Source: an uncultured Roseburia sp. (GTDB lineage: Bacteria; Bacillota; Clostridia; Lachnospirales; Lachnospiraceae). Taken from it: 53,804 nucleotides of DNA. The notes beneath the pieces are model-generated. The model was given only the letters and a program-made list of their open reading frames with translations, made no database searches and was not told the origin of the DNA. The DNA lies in contig CAKRDK010000015.1 of the NCBI GenBank assembly GCA_934309475.1, positions 1 to 53,804 of the forward strand. Reading direction: 5' to 3'. The first letter of the stretch is position 1. Each line of letters starts with the position of its first letter. The translations under genes were made by a program, and so were the position numbers. Positions 18,961 through 27,056 of this stretch are shown here, in pieces.

Positions 18961-19140
18961 TGACAAGATACCACATATATGATATGAATCATGCAGAAAA
19001 ATATCTTTTTGCAAGATTTCCGTCATATTATGACGGCATCCTTCATAAAAGCTTAAGAAATGTTCATGGTGTTTTAAAGGACAGAGATGTAAATTATGGT
19101 ATGATAAGGGAAAATGACAAAAGATATAAGAGGGAGAGAG

Positions 19141-20040
19141 ATGGCGGGGAGCAGACAAAGCAGGCAAAAGAGACGTCGTAGAAAAATGAAAAGAATGAGA
19201 AATTGCATTCTATTTTTGCTGTTGGTGTTAGCGGCAGTATTTTTACTGACCAGATATTTAGAGCAGGACGTGGAAGAAGGCAAAGGGATTTTTGCAGGAT
19301 TCAAGGACGAGCAGGAAGAGACGCTAGAAATCGTTACACCGGTCAAATGGACGGAAGATGAAGTGAGGGCGAAGATTACAGCCCTGGCAGCCGAAAACGA
19401 CGCGTATGGGGCTATTTACGCAAATTACGACCAATACCCTGCCGATATGCTGCTGGCGCTGGTGAATAATCCGGAAATGCTTTCTTTTGTATCAGGATAT
19501 TTAGAGAGTGATGGAAGCGTAAAAGGCGGTTTAGAGTGGAACGAGAGGAATCAGGATTTTCCACTTTTTCTCCAATGGGATGAGAGATGGGGTTATGCAC
19601 CGTATGGGGAGAGTAATATCGGGCTTGCAGGCTGTGGTCCGACCTGTCTTGCAATGGTGCTGTACAGCATGACGGGAAATGAAAAGATTACACCGGATGT
19701 CATTGCACAATACAGTATGGACAATAGCTATTATGTCGAGGGAACCGGTACATCATGGGCACTCATGTCGGATGTCTGTACCAATTATGGGATTTCTTCC
19801 TATCAGATTACCAACACGGAGGAGGATCTAAAAGATGCCTTAGATAAGGGAAGACCTCTGATTTGCAGCATGGGGCCGGGGGACTTTACAACTGCCGGAC
19901 ATTTTATTATGATTTATGGATACAATGAAGAGGGATTTTTCGTAAATGATCCAAATAGCAGGGCAAGAAGCGCAAAGAGATGGAGTTATGACGAAATTGG
20001 AGACCAGATAAGGGCAATTTGGGTATTTTATGAATCGTAA
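19141..20040 (+). CDS. Membrane-anchored C39-like cysteine peptidase
   Basis: The start is set at 19141 (AGAGGGAG upstream); an in-frame ATG at 19114 is possible. A basic N-terminus (RQKRRRRKMKRMRN) precedes one TM helix (ILFLLLVLAAVFLLTRYL), then a linker and a Peptidase_C39_2 domain of about 155 residues. Visible catalytic elements are the cysteine in GLAGCGPTCLAMVL, the histidine in TAGHFIMIYGY and the aspartate in VNDPNS. The domain faces outside. Such proteins are common in Firmicutes and their substrates are mostly unknown. There is no ABC exporter or leader-peptide gene nearby, so a bacteriocin-processing role is not supported. Confidence 0.82.
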   Translation: MAGSRQSRQKRRRRKMKRMRNCILFLLLVLAAVFLLTRYLEQDVEEGKGIFAGFKDEQEETLEIVTPVKWTEDEVRAKITALAAENDAYGAIYANYDQYPADMLLALVNNPEMLSFVSGYLESDGSVKGGLEWNERNQDFPLFLQWDERWGYAPYGESNIGLAGCGPTCLAMVLYSMTGNEKITPDVIAQYSMDNSYYVEGTGTSWALMSDVCTNYGISSYQITNTEEDLKDALDKGRPLICSMGPGDFTTAGHFIMIYGYNEEGFFVNDPNSRARSAKRWSYDEIGDQIRAIWVFYES

Positions 20041-20067
20041 TTGAAAAATATTTTCAATAAGACGTTT

Positions 20068-20100
20068 CTTATTGATGTTCAATAAGGTATCCGATACAAT
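20068..20100 (+). promoter_or_regulatory. Promoter of the ygbA unit with operator-like inverted repeat over the -35
   Basis: TTGATG (20072-20077), 17 bases, TACAAT (20095-20100). The perfect inverted repeat CTTATTGA-TGT-TCAATAAG (20068-20086) covers the -35. A related half (TTTTCAATAAG) lies at 20051-20061. The position suggests repression. Confidence 0.55.
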
Positions 20101-20131
20101 AAACTGACGAAAGAAGAAAGGAAATTGTAAC

Positions 20132-20506
20132 ATGGATATCGAGAAGAAGAGACAGCATGAGATTGAAATCATGGATGTCATGATAAGAATATATTGTAAA
20201 GGAAATCATAAAACAAAGGGCGGGTTATGCCCGGAATGCGAAGAACTTTTTAACTATGCCACGGCAAGGACACAAAAATGTCCGTTTATGGCGGAAAAGA
20301 CGTTTTGCAGCGCCTGTAAGGTGCATTGTTACCAGCCAAAGATGCGGGAGAAGGTCCGCATGGTGATGAAATATTCAGGGCCACGCATGATGCTGCATCA
20401 TCCGATTCTTGCAATCCGGCACGCCCTGGTTACGTTAAAAGAGGTCAGACGAGGGAAGAGAGGTGAGCGGAATGCAGGAAAAGGTAAATCAGATTCTTCA
20501 AAATAG
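20132..20506 (+). CDS. ygbA: YgbA-like protein (nitrous oxide-stimulated promoter family)
   Basis: 124 aa, AAGGAAA upstream. The family features are visible: an N-terminal MDVMIRIYCKGNH block, four-cysteine pattern (GLCPECEELFNYA.R..KCPF, then CSACKVHCYQPKMREKV) and the end MMLHHPILAIRHAL. In E. coli ygbA is induced by nitric oxide through NsrR; its biochemical role is unclear. The next gene, a Crp/Fnr regulator, starts inside its last codons, so they form one unit. Confidence 0.85.
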   Translation: MDIEKKRQHEIEIMDVMIRIYCKGNHKTKGGLCPECEELFNYATARTQKCPFMAEKTFCSACKVHCYQPKMREKVRMVMKYSGPRMMLHHPILAIRHALVTLKEVRRGKRGERNAGKGKSDSSK

Positions 20507-21152
20507 CAGACTCTGCAGAAATATGTCCGAAAAGGATATTCAGCAATTGTTAAGGGATTATCACAGTGAAGTAAAGCAGGTGAAAAAGGGAACGCTGATT
20601 TTCTCAGAGACGGACAAGCCGCAAAAGATATTTGTCCTAATAGCAGGAAGTGTTATGGTGGCGAAAAATACGGTTTCCGGGAAACGCATGATTATAGCAC
20701 AGATTGAGGAACAGGGAGAAATGTTTGGCGAGGTGTACGCATTCATGGAACTAGAATCCTATGATATGTATGCGGAGGCAATGGAAGACTGCATTATCAT
20801 GACGTTAGACAATGGCATTTTCCTTGAGCGCGAGATGGCGCCGTATATTGGTACGCTGCAGCACAACCTGATGACGATTTTTGCAAAAAAGGCTTATATT
20901 ATGAATGGAAAGCTAAGAATCTTAGGCGGTGCAAATATTCGGGAGAAGATTGTACGATTTTTGTTTGAAAGGCAAAATAAAAATGGTGTGATCCGCGGAA
21001 ATCTTTCAAGAGAAGACATGGCGGACAACTTGAATGTGACAAGACCTTCGCTGTCGCGGGAACTGAGTAAAATGCAGGAGGAAGGCATTATCAGAATTGA
21101 GAAAAGAGAGATTGTGATAGCCGACCAGGAAGCATTTGAATCTTATTTATAG
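20472..21152 (+). CDS. Crp/Fnr-family regulator, HcpR-like by context
   Basis: ATG 20472 is preferred, with AGAGGTG upstream; GTG at 20463 is possible (226 or 229 aa). An N-terminal cyclic-nucleotide-binding-type beta barrel spans about 15-130, then a long dimer helix and a winged helix-turn-helix (GNLSREDMADNLNVTRPSLS followed by RELSKMQ). There is no N-terminal cysteine cluster of Fnr. The unit with ygbA upstream and an Fe-S protein downstream fits the nitrosative-stress regulators of the HcpR group. A class II-type palindrome lies immediately after its stop, in front of the Fe-S gene. Confidence 0.82.
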   Translation: MQEKVNQILQNSRLCRNMSEKDIQQLLRDYHSEVKQVKKGTLIFSETDKPQKIFVLIAGSVMVAKNTVSGKRMIIAQIEEQGEMFGEVYAFMELESYDMYAEAMEDCIIMTLDNGIFLEREMAPYIGTLQHNLMTIFAKKAYIMNGKLRILGGANIREKIVRFLFERQNKNGVIRGNLSREDMADNLNVTRPSLSRELSKMQEEGIIRIEKREIVIADQEAFESYL

Positions 21153-21156
21153 AAAA

Positions 21157-21198
21157 GTAACATATGTTACAGAAAATTCTCAATTACTTTGTTAGGAT
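21157..21198 (+). promoter_or_regulatory. Crp/Fnr-type palindrome at -41.5 of the Fe-S gene promoter
   Basis: GTAACATATGTTAC (21157-21170) is a perfect 14-base palindrome. A -10 TAGGAT (21193-21198) begins 29.5 bases after its centre, which puts the site at about -41.5 from the expected start. This is the class II activation geometry of Crp/Fnr proteins. No good -35 is present, as expected for an activated promoter. Confidence 0.65.
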
Positions 21199-21246
21199 AG
21201 ACACAGAAAATGATTTATGTGTCGATAATAAGAAAGGAACGAGAAT

Positions 21247-21969
21247 ATGGTACGAAAAATTGTTGAAATTAAAGAAGAATTATGTAATGGCTGTGGAGCA
21301 TGTGCAAAGGCATGTCATGAAGGCGCCATTGAGATGGTCAACGGAAAGGCAAGACTGATAAAAGATGATTACTGTGACGGATTAGGAGACTGCCTGCCGG
21401 AATGTCCGACAAACGCGATTTCTATTATTGAGCGTGAAGCGGCGGATTATGATGAAGCAGCGGTTAAAGTGCGAATGGAAGCCAGAAAAGCGCAGAAAGC
21501 AGCATCACCTTGCTCCGGAGGAGGATGTCCGGGAAGTGCGGCAAGAATGTTGCAGCACCAGTCTGCACAGCAGGTAGAAAAAGTGACAGAAACGGTTTCA
21601 GTCAGCCAGTTACAGCAGTGGCCGGTACAGATTAAATTAATGCCGCTGCACGCACCTTATTATGAGAATGCCAATCTTTTGATTGCTGCAGATTGTACAG
21701 CATATGCGTATGCAAGATTTCATGAGGATTTCATAAAAAATCACATTACAGTAATCGGATGCCCAAAGTTAGATGAGGGAAGCTATATGGAAAAGCTATG
21801 TGAGATTATCAAGGGAAATAACATTAAGAGCATTAAGATTGTCCGCATGGAAGTGCCTTGCTGCGGTGGGTTAGAGCACGCAGCGATTGATGCGCTGCGA
21901 AACAGTGGAAAAATGATTCCATGGCAGGTTGTAACCATTGGATGCAACGGTGAAATATTAGAAAATTAG
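21247..21969 (+). CDS. Ferredoxin-type iron-sulfur protein
   Basis: 240 aa. CNGCGACAKAC near residues 13-23 is a complete 4Fe-4S motif. The second, CDGLGDCLPECP, has leucine where the second cysteine would be, a variant I recall as usual in this family, so a 3Fe-4S or incomplete cluster is possible. A Cys/Gly segment (CSGGGCPGS) links to a C-terminal domain with NLLIAADCTAYAYARFH, VIGCPKLD and VPCCGG. Members often sit beside hybrid cluster proteins or Crp/Fnr regulators and are thought to take part in redox or NO defence. Here it follows the putative activator site. Confidence 0.8.
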   Translation: MVRKIVEIKEELCNGCGACAKACHEGAIEMVNGKARLIKDDYCDGLGDCLPECPTNAISIIEREAADYDEAAVKVRMEARKAQKAASPCSGGGCPGSAARMLQHQSAQQVEKVTETVSVSQLQQWPVQIKLMPLHAPYYENANLLIAADCTAYAYARFHEDFIKNHITVIGCPKLDEGSYMEKLCEIIKGNNIKSIKIVRMEVPCCGGLEHAAIDALRNSGKMIPWQVVTIGCNGEILEN

Positions 21970-21981
21970 AAAAAGAAAGAA

Positions 21982-22022
21982 AAGGGAATCTGTCATTTTG
22001 AAGTGGCAGGTTCCCTTTTTCG
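21982..22022 (+). terminator. Rho-independent terminator after the Fe-S gene
   Basis: AAGGGAATCTGTCA pairs, with mismatches, with TGGCAGGTTCCCTT and is followed by T-rich sequence. Confidence 0.75.
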
Positions 22023-22061
22023 CATTCTTCTCGCCATGTACAGCATTCTTTCCGGAGCCGC

Positions 22062-22090
22062 TTGAAAAAGAACTCATACATCAGTATAAT
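22062..22090 (+). promoter_or_regulatory. Sigma-A promoter of the PAS hybrid kinase
   Basis: TTGAAA (22062-22067), 17 bases, TATAAT (22085-22090). Confidence 0.6.
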
Positions 22091-22135
22091 GAAAAACAGG
22101 TGTATTAGGTGATAATGGATGGTATATGATAGGAC

Positions 22136-25100
22136 ATGGGTGATGGGATGAAAACTAGAATTGATGCGGTATTAGGGGAATATTTAACAAATATAGTTAA
22201 TGATGACAAAAAAGAAGATGCGGCGGTTATGTACCTGCTCGATCAGGTGCGGGAGGCATTTGACCTTGATGTCGTTTATTTGGTGGAAAATACAAACTAC
22301 CATTTTGATTTTGAGTATACATTTTTAAGCCAGAGAAATGTAGTGGAAGAAAATAGCGTGAAGCTTTTTCATGTGACGGATCCGGATTATGCGAAAATCA
22401 TTGCAAAATATGCAGAAGAAGAATTAGGAGAAGAACAGTATGAGAGCACGAAAGAGTTGCAGTATGATTATGTGCTTCGTTATGTTCTTCTTAGAAAAAA
22501 TGAGATTCAGGGTTCGGTTGGATTTCAGTCGAAGGAAAAGAGAGTATGGAGTGAGGAAGAACGGGAAGCTTTGAAAAAACTGGGGCGGATTATACGCTTT
22601 TACATGGATTCCAAGCAGAGAAAAGCCGGTTCTGATGAGAATTTTAAGGAATATGTGGATGCGTTGACAAGTGCTACTATTAGTGATTATTATGTAGATT
22701 TGATTCACAATACCTGTTATGTTTTAAAAATCGTAGACCGGTTAAAGAATGTGATACCGAAATGGGGGAGCTATGATGCGGCAATTCATGGATATGCCAA
22801 TAAATGTCTCGATGAGGATTTCAGGGAAGAGATGATAAGCAAGTTCAGTATTGAATATCTGCAGAGTTATCTGACCCCGGAGAACCGTGTAGTGGAGATG
22901 GATTTCCGGCGTAAAATTGACGGGAAAACCATGTGGTTTCGTCAGTCTGCCGTGCTTGTCGATACCAATGAGGAGGGAAAACCGCATCATATTATTGTAA
23001 CAGTAAAAGATGTGACGGAAATTTTAACGCAGGAGGATCGCAACAGGTATGCATTGCTGATGCTAAAGGATTCCTATTATCGAATCAGTTCGATTGATCC
23101 GGTTAACAATGATATTGTAGTAATTAAGGCATTAGAGGATGAACGAAGGGAAGAGGGAGCCATTGCGCATGACCTTGAAGCTGCAATCAATTTTATTGCA
23201 GAATACAGAGTGCATCCAAATGACAGAGAAAAATTCTTACGGATTTTGTCACCGGATAATTTGCAAGCTTTTTTTGAGGAAAGTAAGGAGACGATTTCTT
23301 TTAATTATAGAAGGCTTGTGCGCGGAGAGTACCAGTGGGTCAGATCGGAGATTGTACCGATTGACTATTACGGGGATAGGAATACGCATGCTATCTGGTA
23401 TGTAAAAAATATATCTGATGAGATGGTAAAAAAGGCAGATTTGACGGTAAAACTGTTAGAATCGAATGCAAAGATAAGAAACGCATTAGAGAGCGAGGAG
23501 CAGTTCCGAAAAGCGGTGCTTTCCGATACGGTTATGGTATATCGCTTTAATCTAACGAAAAATATAGTTGAAGAAGAGGTTGTGAGCGAAGCAGAAAACG
23601 AATGTGTTAAGGTGTTTGAAAAGGCAGGAATGATGACACAGTGTACTTATGATGAGTTCATGGCAACCCTTCGGCAGGAGGTTGTGGAGGAGTCAAAAGA
23701 GGTTTTTGATGAGCTGAATTCCTGTGAAAAATTAATCCGTGAATTTCAGCATGGAAAAGAGAACATTACAGTTGAATATAAAGTAAAAGCCGGAAAAGAC
23801 GACAGTGAGTGCTATATTTTACGGCAGACCGATCTACTGATGGAATCAAAGGAAACAGGGCATATTGTCGGCATCTGCTTCATTAAGGATGTTACAGAAC
23901 AGCGTAACAATGAATATAAGGCAAAGGAAACGCTTCAGATGGCATATGAGGCGGCAAGCCGCGCAAATGGTGCAAAGACAGAATTCCTATCACGCATGAG
24001 TCATGACATCAGGACGCCAATGAATGCCATTATCGGAATGACGGCAATTGCTGAGGCGCATTTAGGGGATAAGGACAGGGTACGAGACTGTTTAAATAAG
24101 ATAGCGGTTTCAAGTAAACATCTGTTAGCACTTATCAATGAAGTGCTCGATATGAGCAAGATTGAGTCGGGAAAAGTAAAATTAGCGGAAGAGAAATTTA
24201 ATCTTGGACAATTGTTGGAGAATCTTTTAGACATGATTAAGCCTGGAATAAAAGAGAAGCATCACAATCTTCGTGTTAATATTCAAAGAATTGAGCATGA
24301 GGATGTAATTGGTGACAGCATACGGATTCAGCAGGTGTTTGTGAATATTGTCGGAAATGCCGTAAAATATACAAATCCAGGTGGTGAAATCGAAATCATT
24401 ATTTCTGAGAAAAATACAAACCAGGAGGGTTATGGCTGTTACGAAATCATTTTTCAGGACAACGGAATGGGGATGGAGCCGGAATTCGTAAAACACCTTT
24501 TTGAGCCGTTTACGAGAGCCGAAGATGACAGGGTGAATAAGATTCAGGGCACGGGGCTTGGCATGGCAATTACGCAGAATATCGTGCAGATGATGAATGG
24601 AACAATTGGTGTGGAAAGTGAAGTGGGAAAGGGAACCAAATTTACAGTTACCATTTTTTTAAAGATTCAGAATATAAAGACGGAATCGGTCGAGGAATTT
24701 AAGGCAAGAAAAGTGTTAATAACAGATACAGATTCTCTGGCAGCTGAAAGTACATATATGACATTATGCCAGATGGGAATGGAAAGTGAGACGGTTCATA
24801 CAAACCGGGAAGCGTTGGAGAAAGTGTTAACGGCACAAAAGAGTGGCGAGAATTACTTTGCGGTTATTTTAGACGGAGACGAGGGAGAAGATGCCATTGT
24901 AACGGCAAAGAGTATCCGGGAAGAATTAAATGAAAAAGCACCCGGAATTGTTCTTTCCGCATATGACTGGTCGGAATTTGAAATGAGGGCAAGAGGTGCC
25001 GGAGTGGAAGCTTTTGTTAGTAAACCTTTGTTCAGGTCTAAGTTAACAATTGCAATGCGTGAGCTTTTGAAAGGCGAACATGTCGAAACAATGCAAAATC

Positions 25101-25510
25101 CGCTGGATTTGATTCAGAAGATAGATTATAGCGAGAAATGCGTTCTTATAGTAGAGGATAATGAGATTAACCGTGAGATTGCCAAGGAATTTTTAGAGAT
25201 GACAGGAATGAATGTGGAGGAAGCTGTCGATGGAAAAGAGGCTGTGAATAAATTTATGGCGTCACCACCGAGATATTATGACCTCATTTTCATGGATGTG
25301 CAGATGCCAATCATGAATGGCTACGAAGCGACTTCCGCTATCCGTTCCTTAAACCGGAGGGATGCGAAGAGGATTCCGATTATTGCAATGACGGCGAATG
25401 CGTTTGTGGAGGATGTGCAGGCGGCAGTCAGTGCCGGCATGAACGAGCATATGGCAAAACCATTAGATATCGAACAGCTTCAGGATATTTTAAAAAGATG
25501 GCTGGGGTAG
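22136..25510 (+). CDS. Cytoplasmic hybrid histidine kinase with GAF/PAS-like sensor domains
   Basis: 1124 aa from ATG 22136; ATG 22148 is possible and both sites are weak. No TM segment is seen. A GAF-like region (about 20-160) and two or three PAS-like regions (about 175-300, 305-430, 455-590) precede HisKA with H623 in SRMSHDIRTPMN. HATPase follows (DNGMGM, GTGLGMAI). The first receiver (about 858-985) is degenerate in its acidic pocket. The last receiver (about 1002-1120) is complete with D1054 in IFMDVQMP and K in AKPLD. There is no Hpt domain, so the Hpt protein at 6.9 kb or a chromosomal one could serve it. It should sense an internal signal. Confidence 0.88.
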   Translation: MGDGMKTRIDAVLGEYLTNIVNDDKKEDAAVMYLLDQVREAFDLDVVYLVENTNYHFDFEYTFLSQRNVVEENSVKLFHVTDPDYAKIIAKYAEEELGEEQYESTKELQYDYVLRYVLLRKNEIQGSVGFQSKEKRVWSEEEREALKKLGRIIRFYMDSKQRKAGSDENFKEYVDALTSATISDYYVDLIHNTCYVLKIVDRLKNVIPKWGSYDAAIHGYANKCLDEDFREEMISKFSIEYLQSYLTPENRVVEMDFRRKIDGKTMWFRQSAVLVDTNEEGKPHHIIVTVKDVTEILTQEDRNRYALLMLKDSYYRISSIDPVNNDIVVIKALEDERREEGAIAHDLEAAINFIAEYRVHPNDREKFLRILSPDNLQAFFEESKETISFNYRRLVRGEYQWVRSEIVPIDYYGDRNTHAIWYVKNISDEMVKKADLTVKLLESNAKIRNALESEEQFRKAVLSDTVMVYRFNLTKNIVEEEVVSEAENECVKVFEKAGMMTQCTYDEFMATLRQEVVEESKEVFDELNSCEKLIREFQHGKENITVEYKVKAGKDDSECYILRQTDLLMESKETGHIVGICFIKDVTEQRNNEYKAKETLQMAYEAASRANGAKTEFLSRMSHDIRTPMNAIIGMTAIAEAHLGDKDRVRDCLNKIAVSSKHLLALINEVLDMSKIESGKVKLAEEKFNLGQLLENLLDMIKPGIKEKHHNLRVNIQRIEHEDVIGDSIRIQQVFVNIVGNAVKYTNPGGEIEIIISEKNTNQEGYGCYEIIFQDNGMGMEPEFVKHLFEPFTRAEDDRVNKIQGTGLGMAITQNIVQMMNGTIGVESEVGKGTKFTVTIFLKIQNIKTESVEEFKARKVLITDTDSLAAESTYMTLCQMGMESETVHTNREALEKVLTAQKSGENYFAVILDGDEGEDAIVTAKSIREELNEKAPGIVLSAYDWSEFEMRARGAGVEAFVSKPLFRSKLTIAMRELLKGEHVETMQNPLDLIQKIDYSEKCVLIVEDNEINREIAKEFLEMTGMNVEEAVDGKEAVNKFMASPPRYYDLIFMDVQMPIMNGYEATSAIRSLNRRDAKRIPIIAMTANAFVEDVQAAVSAGMNEHMAKPLDIEQLQDILKRWLG

Positions 25511-25511
25511 A

Positions 25512-25540
25512 TTGATTAATTCTGACATTGCGCTTATAAT
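25512..25540 (+). promoter_or_regulatory. Sigma-A promoter of the DUF4321 gene
   Basis: TTGATT (25512-25517), 17 bases, TATAAT (25535-25540), starting just behind the kinase stop codon. Confidence 0.6.
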
Positions 25541-25584
25541 ACAGAAGAAACATGAAGATAAGTAAGAAAAAGAGGTAAGGAAGA

Positions 25585-25848
25585 ATGAGCAGAGGAGCTC
25601 TTGGAAAGAACAACTGGGCTTTGTTTTTGTTATTATTGGCAGGGATTATGCTAGGCGGTTTTATTGGAGAATTAGCATCGCAGGTATCCTTTTTAAGCTG
25701 GCTTTCCTATGGACAGAGTTTCGGATTAACAAATCCGATTGTACTTGATTTAGGAATATTGGTGATTACATTCGGGTTAAATATTAAGATTACGATAGCA
25801 AGCATTATCGGCGTTTTAATCGCAATTTTGATTTACCGGATGCTGTAA
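25585..25848 (+). CDS. DUF4321 small membrane protein
   Basis: 87 aa with GGAAGA upstream. Two or three hydrophobic helices (ALFLLLLAGIMLGGFIGELA; LDLGILVITFGLNIKI; IIGVLIAILIYRML) and the family's Gly-rich first helix are visible. The family is widespread in Clostridia with unknown function. Its own promoter and terminator make it monocistronic. Confidence 0.75.
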   Translation: MSRGALGKNNWALFLLLLAGIMLGGFIGELASQVSFLSWLSYGQSFGLTNPIVLDLGILVITFGLNIKITIASIIGVLIAILIYRML

Positions 25849-25875
25849 ACAGAAATAACATAAAATGTTATGGAG

Positions 25876-25916
25876 AAAGCACTTCCGCGGAATGAATTTC
25901 CGGGAGGTGCTTTTTT
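25876..25916 (+). terminator. Rho-independent terminator after DUF4321
   Basis: AAAGCACTTCC (25876-25886) pairs with GGAGGTGCTTT (25903-25913), then a T6 run that also starts the next palindrome. Confidence 0.75.
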
Positions 25917-26037
25917 GTGTAATAGGAAATTTCGTTCCTATTACACAAAAAAGCTTCGCGGGAATCGCACTGCGGCGGAGTTGAATCATGTCGCAAATGC
26001 GACCCGCCGCAGGCGGAGAATCCTGCAAGCAGGATTC
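25911..26037. repeat. Compact palindromic element with three strong hairpins
   Basis: Hairpin 1: TTTTTTGTGTAATAGGAA (25911-25928) with TTCCTATTACACAAAAAA (25935-25952), 18 perfect pairs. Hairpin 2: GCGGCGG (25972-25978) with CCGCCGC (26004-26010), enclosing GTCGCA-AA-TGCGAC (25990-26003). Hairpin 3: GAATCCTGC-AA-GCAGGATTC (26018-26037). Its GC content is well above the surroundings. It looks like an interspersed palindromic (REP/MITE-like) unit or structured RNA; I believe similar sequences recur in Lachnospiraceae genomes but cannot confirm that here. The ORF running through it has no coding character. Confidence 0.6.
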
Positions 26038-26104
26038 TATTTTTGCGTGTGCGCCAATGGAAGTTTTTGAAATGTTTCAGTTGGAGAACAACATGGTATC
26101 GTAG

Positions 26105-26387
26105 CAGTATTTTTGACCGTATCTTTTTTTAAAAGAGATAAGGACAGGATAACATATCGAAAAAAGAAACGGACAAAAATACTGAAAGATAAGGAGCAAA
26201 AGAAACGGACAAGACGACTTGAAAATGTAAAAAACAGCCCATATATCAATAGAAACGGACAAAAATACTTGAGAGGCACCCCTAAGATAGCTATATAGTA
26301 AACCAATATTATACAATAGTTAACAATAGAGACCTTTAAAAGTACTTTTGACCGTTAAAAAAATCGAAGCAAGTAAATATGTCCGTT
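26105..26387. repeat. Second Rep iteron cluster (right satellite, six copies)
   Basis: Plus-strand copies: 26168-26184 (AACGGACAAAAATACTG), 26204-26220 and 26254-26270 (AACGGACAAAAATACTT). Minus-strand copies: 26120-26105, 26356-26340 (AACGGTCAAAAGTACTT) and 26387-26371 (AACGGACATATTTACTT). Plus copies are flanked by minus copies. The cluster lies 8.6 kb from rep, in front of thiW. The copies are at least as close to consensus as those in the main array. Confidence 0.8.
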
Positions 26388-26409
26388 AAATAAAATTTGA
26401 ATGCAAAAA

Positions 26410-26490
26410 TTGTCAACAAAATAAAACACAAAGGTTGACAATTATATAAATGTGGCACTTGTTGCATTTTATAAGGGAATTTCCTATAAT
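26410..26490 (+). promoter_or_regulatory. thiW-thiM promoter with upstream inverted repeat
   Basis: TTGCAT (26462-26467), 17 bases, TATAAT (26485-26490). Upstream, TTGTCAAC (26410-26417) and GTTGACAA (26434-26441) form a perfect inverted repeat 24 bases apart. No TPP riboswitch motif is visible in the 55-base leader. Confidence 0.55.
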
Positions 26491-26549
26491 GTATGTATTG
26501 TAAATTTTGAGGTGACAGAAAAAAGCGTGAGCTTTTCGGGAGGCAGAAG

Positions 26550-27056
26550 ATGAAACATGGAATGACAAGAAAACTGGCAATGGCAGGTGTGTTGACGGCA
26601 CTAGCGGTAGTGGGAAGCTTTATCAGTTTTCCGATAGCAGGAAGTAAGTGTGCACCGGTGCAGCATATGGTAAATATTTTTGCGGCTGTATTTTTAGGAC
26701 CGTGGTGGGGTGTTGGAGTTGCATTTTGCGCCAGTCTTCTCAGAAATATTTTAGGTCTGGGAAGCCTGATGGCTTTTCCGGGAAGCATGGTCGGAGCACT
26801 TTGCTGTGGGATTGCGTATCGTCTCAGCAGAAAAATCAGCCTTACCTGTATATCAGAAGCAATCGGAACGGGAGTACTTGGTGGTATCGCTGCCTATCCG
26901 GTCGCCAAACTTTTGATGGGGCAAAAGCCTGCTGGATTATTTATATATGTAGTTACTTTTCTGATTTCTACGGTCGTTGGAAGTCTGCTGGCATTTGCAT
27001 TTTTGAAAATGTTCGAGAAAAACGGAATGCTTTTGCGCATGAGGGAGGACTTATAA
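26550..27056 (+). CDS. thiW: ThiW, S-component of an ECF transporter for the thiazole precursor of thiamine
   Basis: 168 aa with GGGAGG upstream. Five to six hydrophobic helices; N-terminal AMAGVLTALAVVGSFISFPI followed by GSKCAPVQHMVNIFAAVFLG and RNILGLGSLMAFPGSMVGAL are typical ThiW blocks. It would bind hydroxyethylthiazole in the membrane and needs the shared ECF energising module (EcfA1/A2/T), which is not in the window. It directly abuts thiM, the kinase that traps the imported compound. Confidence 0.9.
   Translation: MKHGMTRKLAMAGVLTALAVVGSFISFPIAGSKCAPVQHMVNIFAAVFLGPWWGVGVAFCASLLRNILGLGSLMAFPGSMVGALCCGIAYRLSRKISLTCISEAIGTGVLGGIAAYPVAKLLMGQKPAGLFIYVVTFLISTVVGSLLAFAFLKMFEKNGMLLRMREDL

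Noticed and set aside
25870..26070. 66-aa ORF across the palindromic element
   Set aside because: It runs through three hairpins, has no ribosome site and an Arg-rich low-complexity product; treated as noncoding.
26388..26549. TPP riboswitch before thiW
   Set aside because: The conserved CTGAGA and ACCTGAT-type blocks are absent and the leader is too short.
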